Source: Dehalococcoidia bacterium
GTDB lineage: Bacteria; Chloroflexota; Dehalococcoidia; GIF9; UBA5629
DNA: 6,878 nucleotides
Direction of reading: 5' to 3'
NCBI GenBank assembly: GCA_007280145.1
Contig: QYPU01000118.1
Span: 1 to 6,878 of the forward strand
Shown here: piece by piece, positions 6,290 to 6,878 of the stretch
How the letters are laid out: each line of letters begins with the position of its first letter
Position numbering within the stretch: position 1 is the stretch's first letter
The notes under the pieces: model-generated
The model's database searches: none
Told to the model about the DNA's origin: nothing
What the model saw: the letters and a program-made list of their open reading frames with translations, nothing else
Position numbers and translations under genes: made by a program

Positions 6290-6878
6290 ATGATAGCAAC
6301 AACTTTATGGAATATTGTGAAGAGCTCAATCGTGACATTCGCGAGGACCAAATCTTTGCAGGAAGTTATCAATAGTATGTTTTACAGCAAGAACAAGGTT
6401 ACCATTGAACCGGGGTATATTAATTATGTTGTTACAAAGGACAATAACAAATATTATATGTCCAGGCTAATAGATACCGTGAGACAGGTGCAGCAGGATT
6501 ATATTTTTGATGACATCCGTGAGGACGATATTGTCATCGATATAGGCGCCTGCATCGGCGGTTTTAGCATTCCGGCATCAAAGAGAGCAAAGTATGTCTA
6601 TGCGGTTGAACCTATGACTCCAGATATGCTCAGGGAAAATATACTTCTTAATAAGAGAGACAACATAGATGTTTTGGAGATAGCTTTAGGAGATGGAAAG
6701 ACAGCAAAATTAGAATGGCTGGGTGAAAGCAAAACCGTAAAAACTAAAACACTATCTGAAATTATTTCTTTTTGCGGTGGATGTGATTTCCTAAAATGTG
6801 ATTGTGAAGGTTGGGAATGGTTTATTCAACCAGACGAAATAAAGGGAATACGGAGGATTGAGATGGAATACCACAAAT
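6290..6878 (+). CDS. Second FkbM-family methyltransferase, 3' truncated by window
   Basis: The frame is open from ATG 6290 to the end of the window, giving 196 complete residues. ATG lies one base after the previous TGA; AAGAG at 6278-6282 is a weak ribosome site, so coupling is likely. VIDIGACIGGFSIP at 82-95 is the SAM-binding motif I, Glu107 in YAVEPM is the ribose-binding acid, and FLKCDCEGWEW at 167-177 is the FkbM signature with Asp171 and Glu173. It is not a close copy of the FkbM gene at 3278: outside the motifs little is shared by eye. Four cysteines fall within eleven residues (162, 165, 170, 172). Composition is low in G+C (22 of 60 in 6661-6720). It probably O-methylates a sugar of the same glycan; the target is unknown. 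Confidence 0.88.
   Translation, partial: MIATTLWNIVKSSIVTFARTKSLQEVINSMFYSKNKVTIEPGYINYVVTKDNNKYYMSRLIDTVRQVQQDYIFDDIREDDIVIDIGACIGGFSIPASKRAKYVYAVEPMTPDMLRENILLNKRDNIDVLEIALGDGKTAKLEWLGESKTVKTKTLSEIISFCGGCDFLKCDCEGWEWFIQPDEIKGIRRIEMEYHK

Overview
The window is an internal slice of a bacterial gene cluster for making and modifying a surface glycan, of the O-antigen, capsule or exopolysaccharide type. It holds eight protein genes, all on the + strand and packed so tightly that they look like one operon. The first and last genes are cut by the window edges. No RNA gene, insertion sequence, CRISPR array, promoter or terminator could be supported. The taxon cannot be fixed from this sequence. Shine-Dalgarno-like sites and gene content point to a bacterium of moderate G+C, and nothing seen is diagnostic of a phylum.

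Layout: (1) 1-333, the C-terminal part of a TylF/MycF-like sugar O-methyltransferase. (2-3) 330-1151 and 1152-2075, a transketolase split into an N-terminal thiamine-diphosphate subunit and a C-terminal subunit. (4) 2156-3274, a DegT/DnrJ/EryC1/StrS PLP aminotransferase, after an 80-base spacer that contains an 8-codon mini-ORF. (5) 3278-4183, an FkbM-family methyltransferase. (6) 4187-4984, a second class I methyltransferase. (7) 5002-6288, a GT4-like glycosyltransferase. (8) 6290 to the window end, a second, different FkbM methyltransferase. Junctions are an ATGA overlap, a TGAATG abutment, or gaps of 1-17 bases, apart from the one 80-base spacer.

How the genes may work together: the aminotransferase would put an amino group on a nucleotide-linked keto-sugar. 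The split transketolase would supply or rearrange sugar carbon, possibly on an unusual acceptor. The glycosyltransferase would add a residue to the growing glycan, and four methyltransferases of three types would decorate it. The enzymes that make the keto-sugar (nucleotidyltransferase, 4,6-dehydratase, isomerase) are not in the window and presumably lie outside it.

The most interesting signal is in the transketolase C-terminal subunit. It keeps the catalytic Glu, but by eye it lacks the His, Asp and Arg that ordinary transketolases use to hold phosphorylated aldose substrates. Beside a sugar aminotransferase this suggests a specialised two-carbon (ketol) transfer, for example to a nucleotide sugar, rather than the pentose phosphate reaction. 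Secondary points are a G8 tract near the start of the glycosyltransferase gene that could be a frameshift switch, and an Ala where GT4 enzymes normally have a donor-binding Glu.
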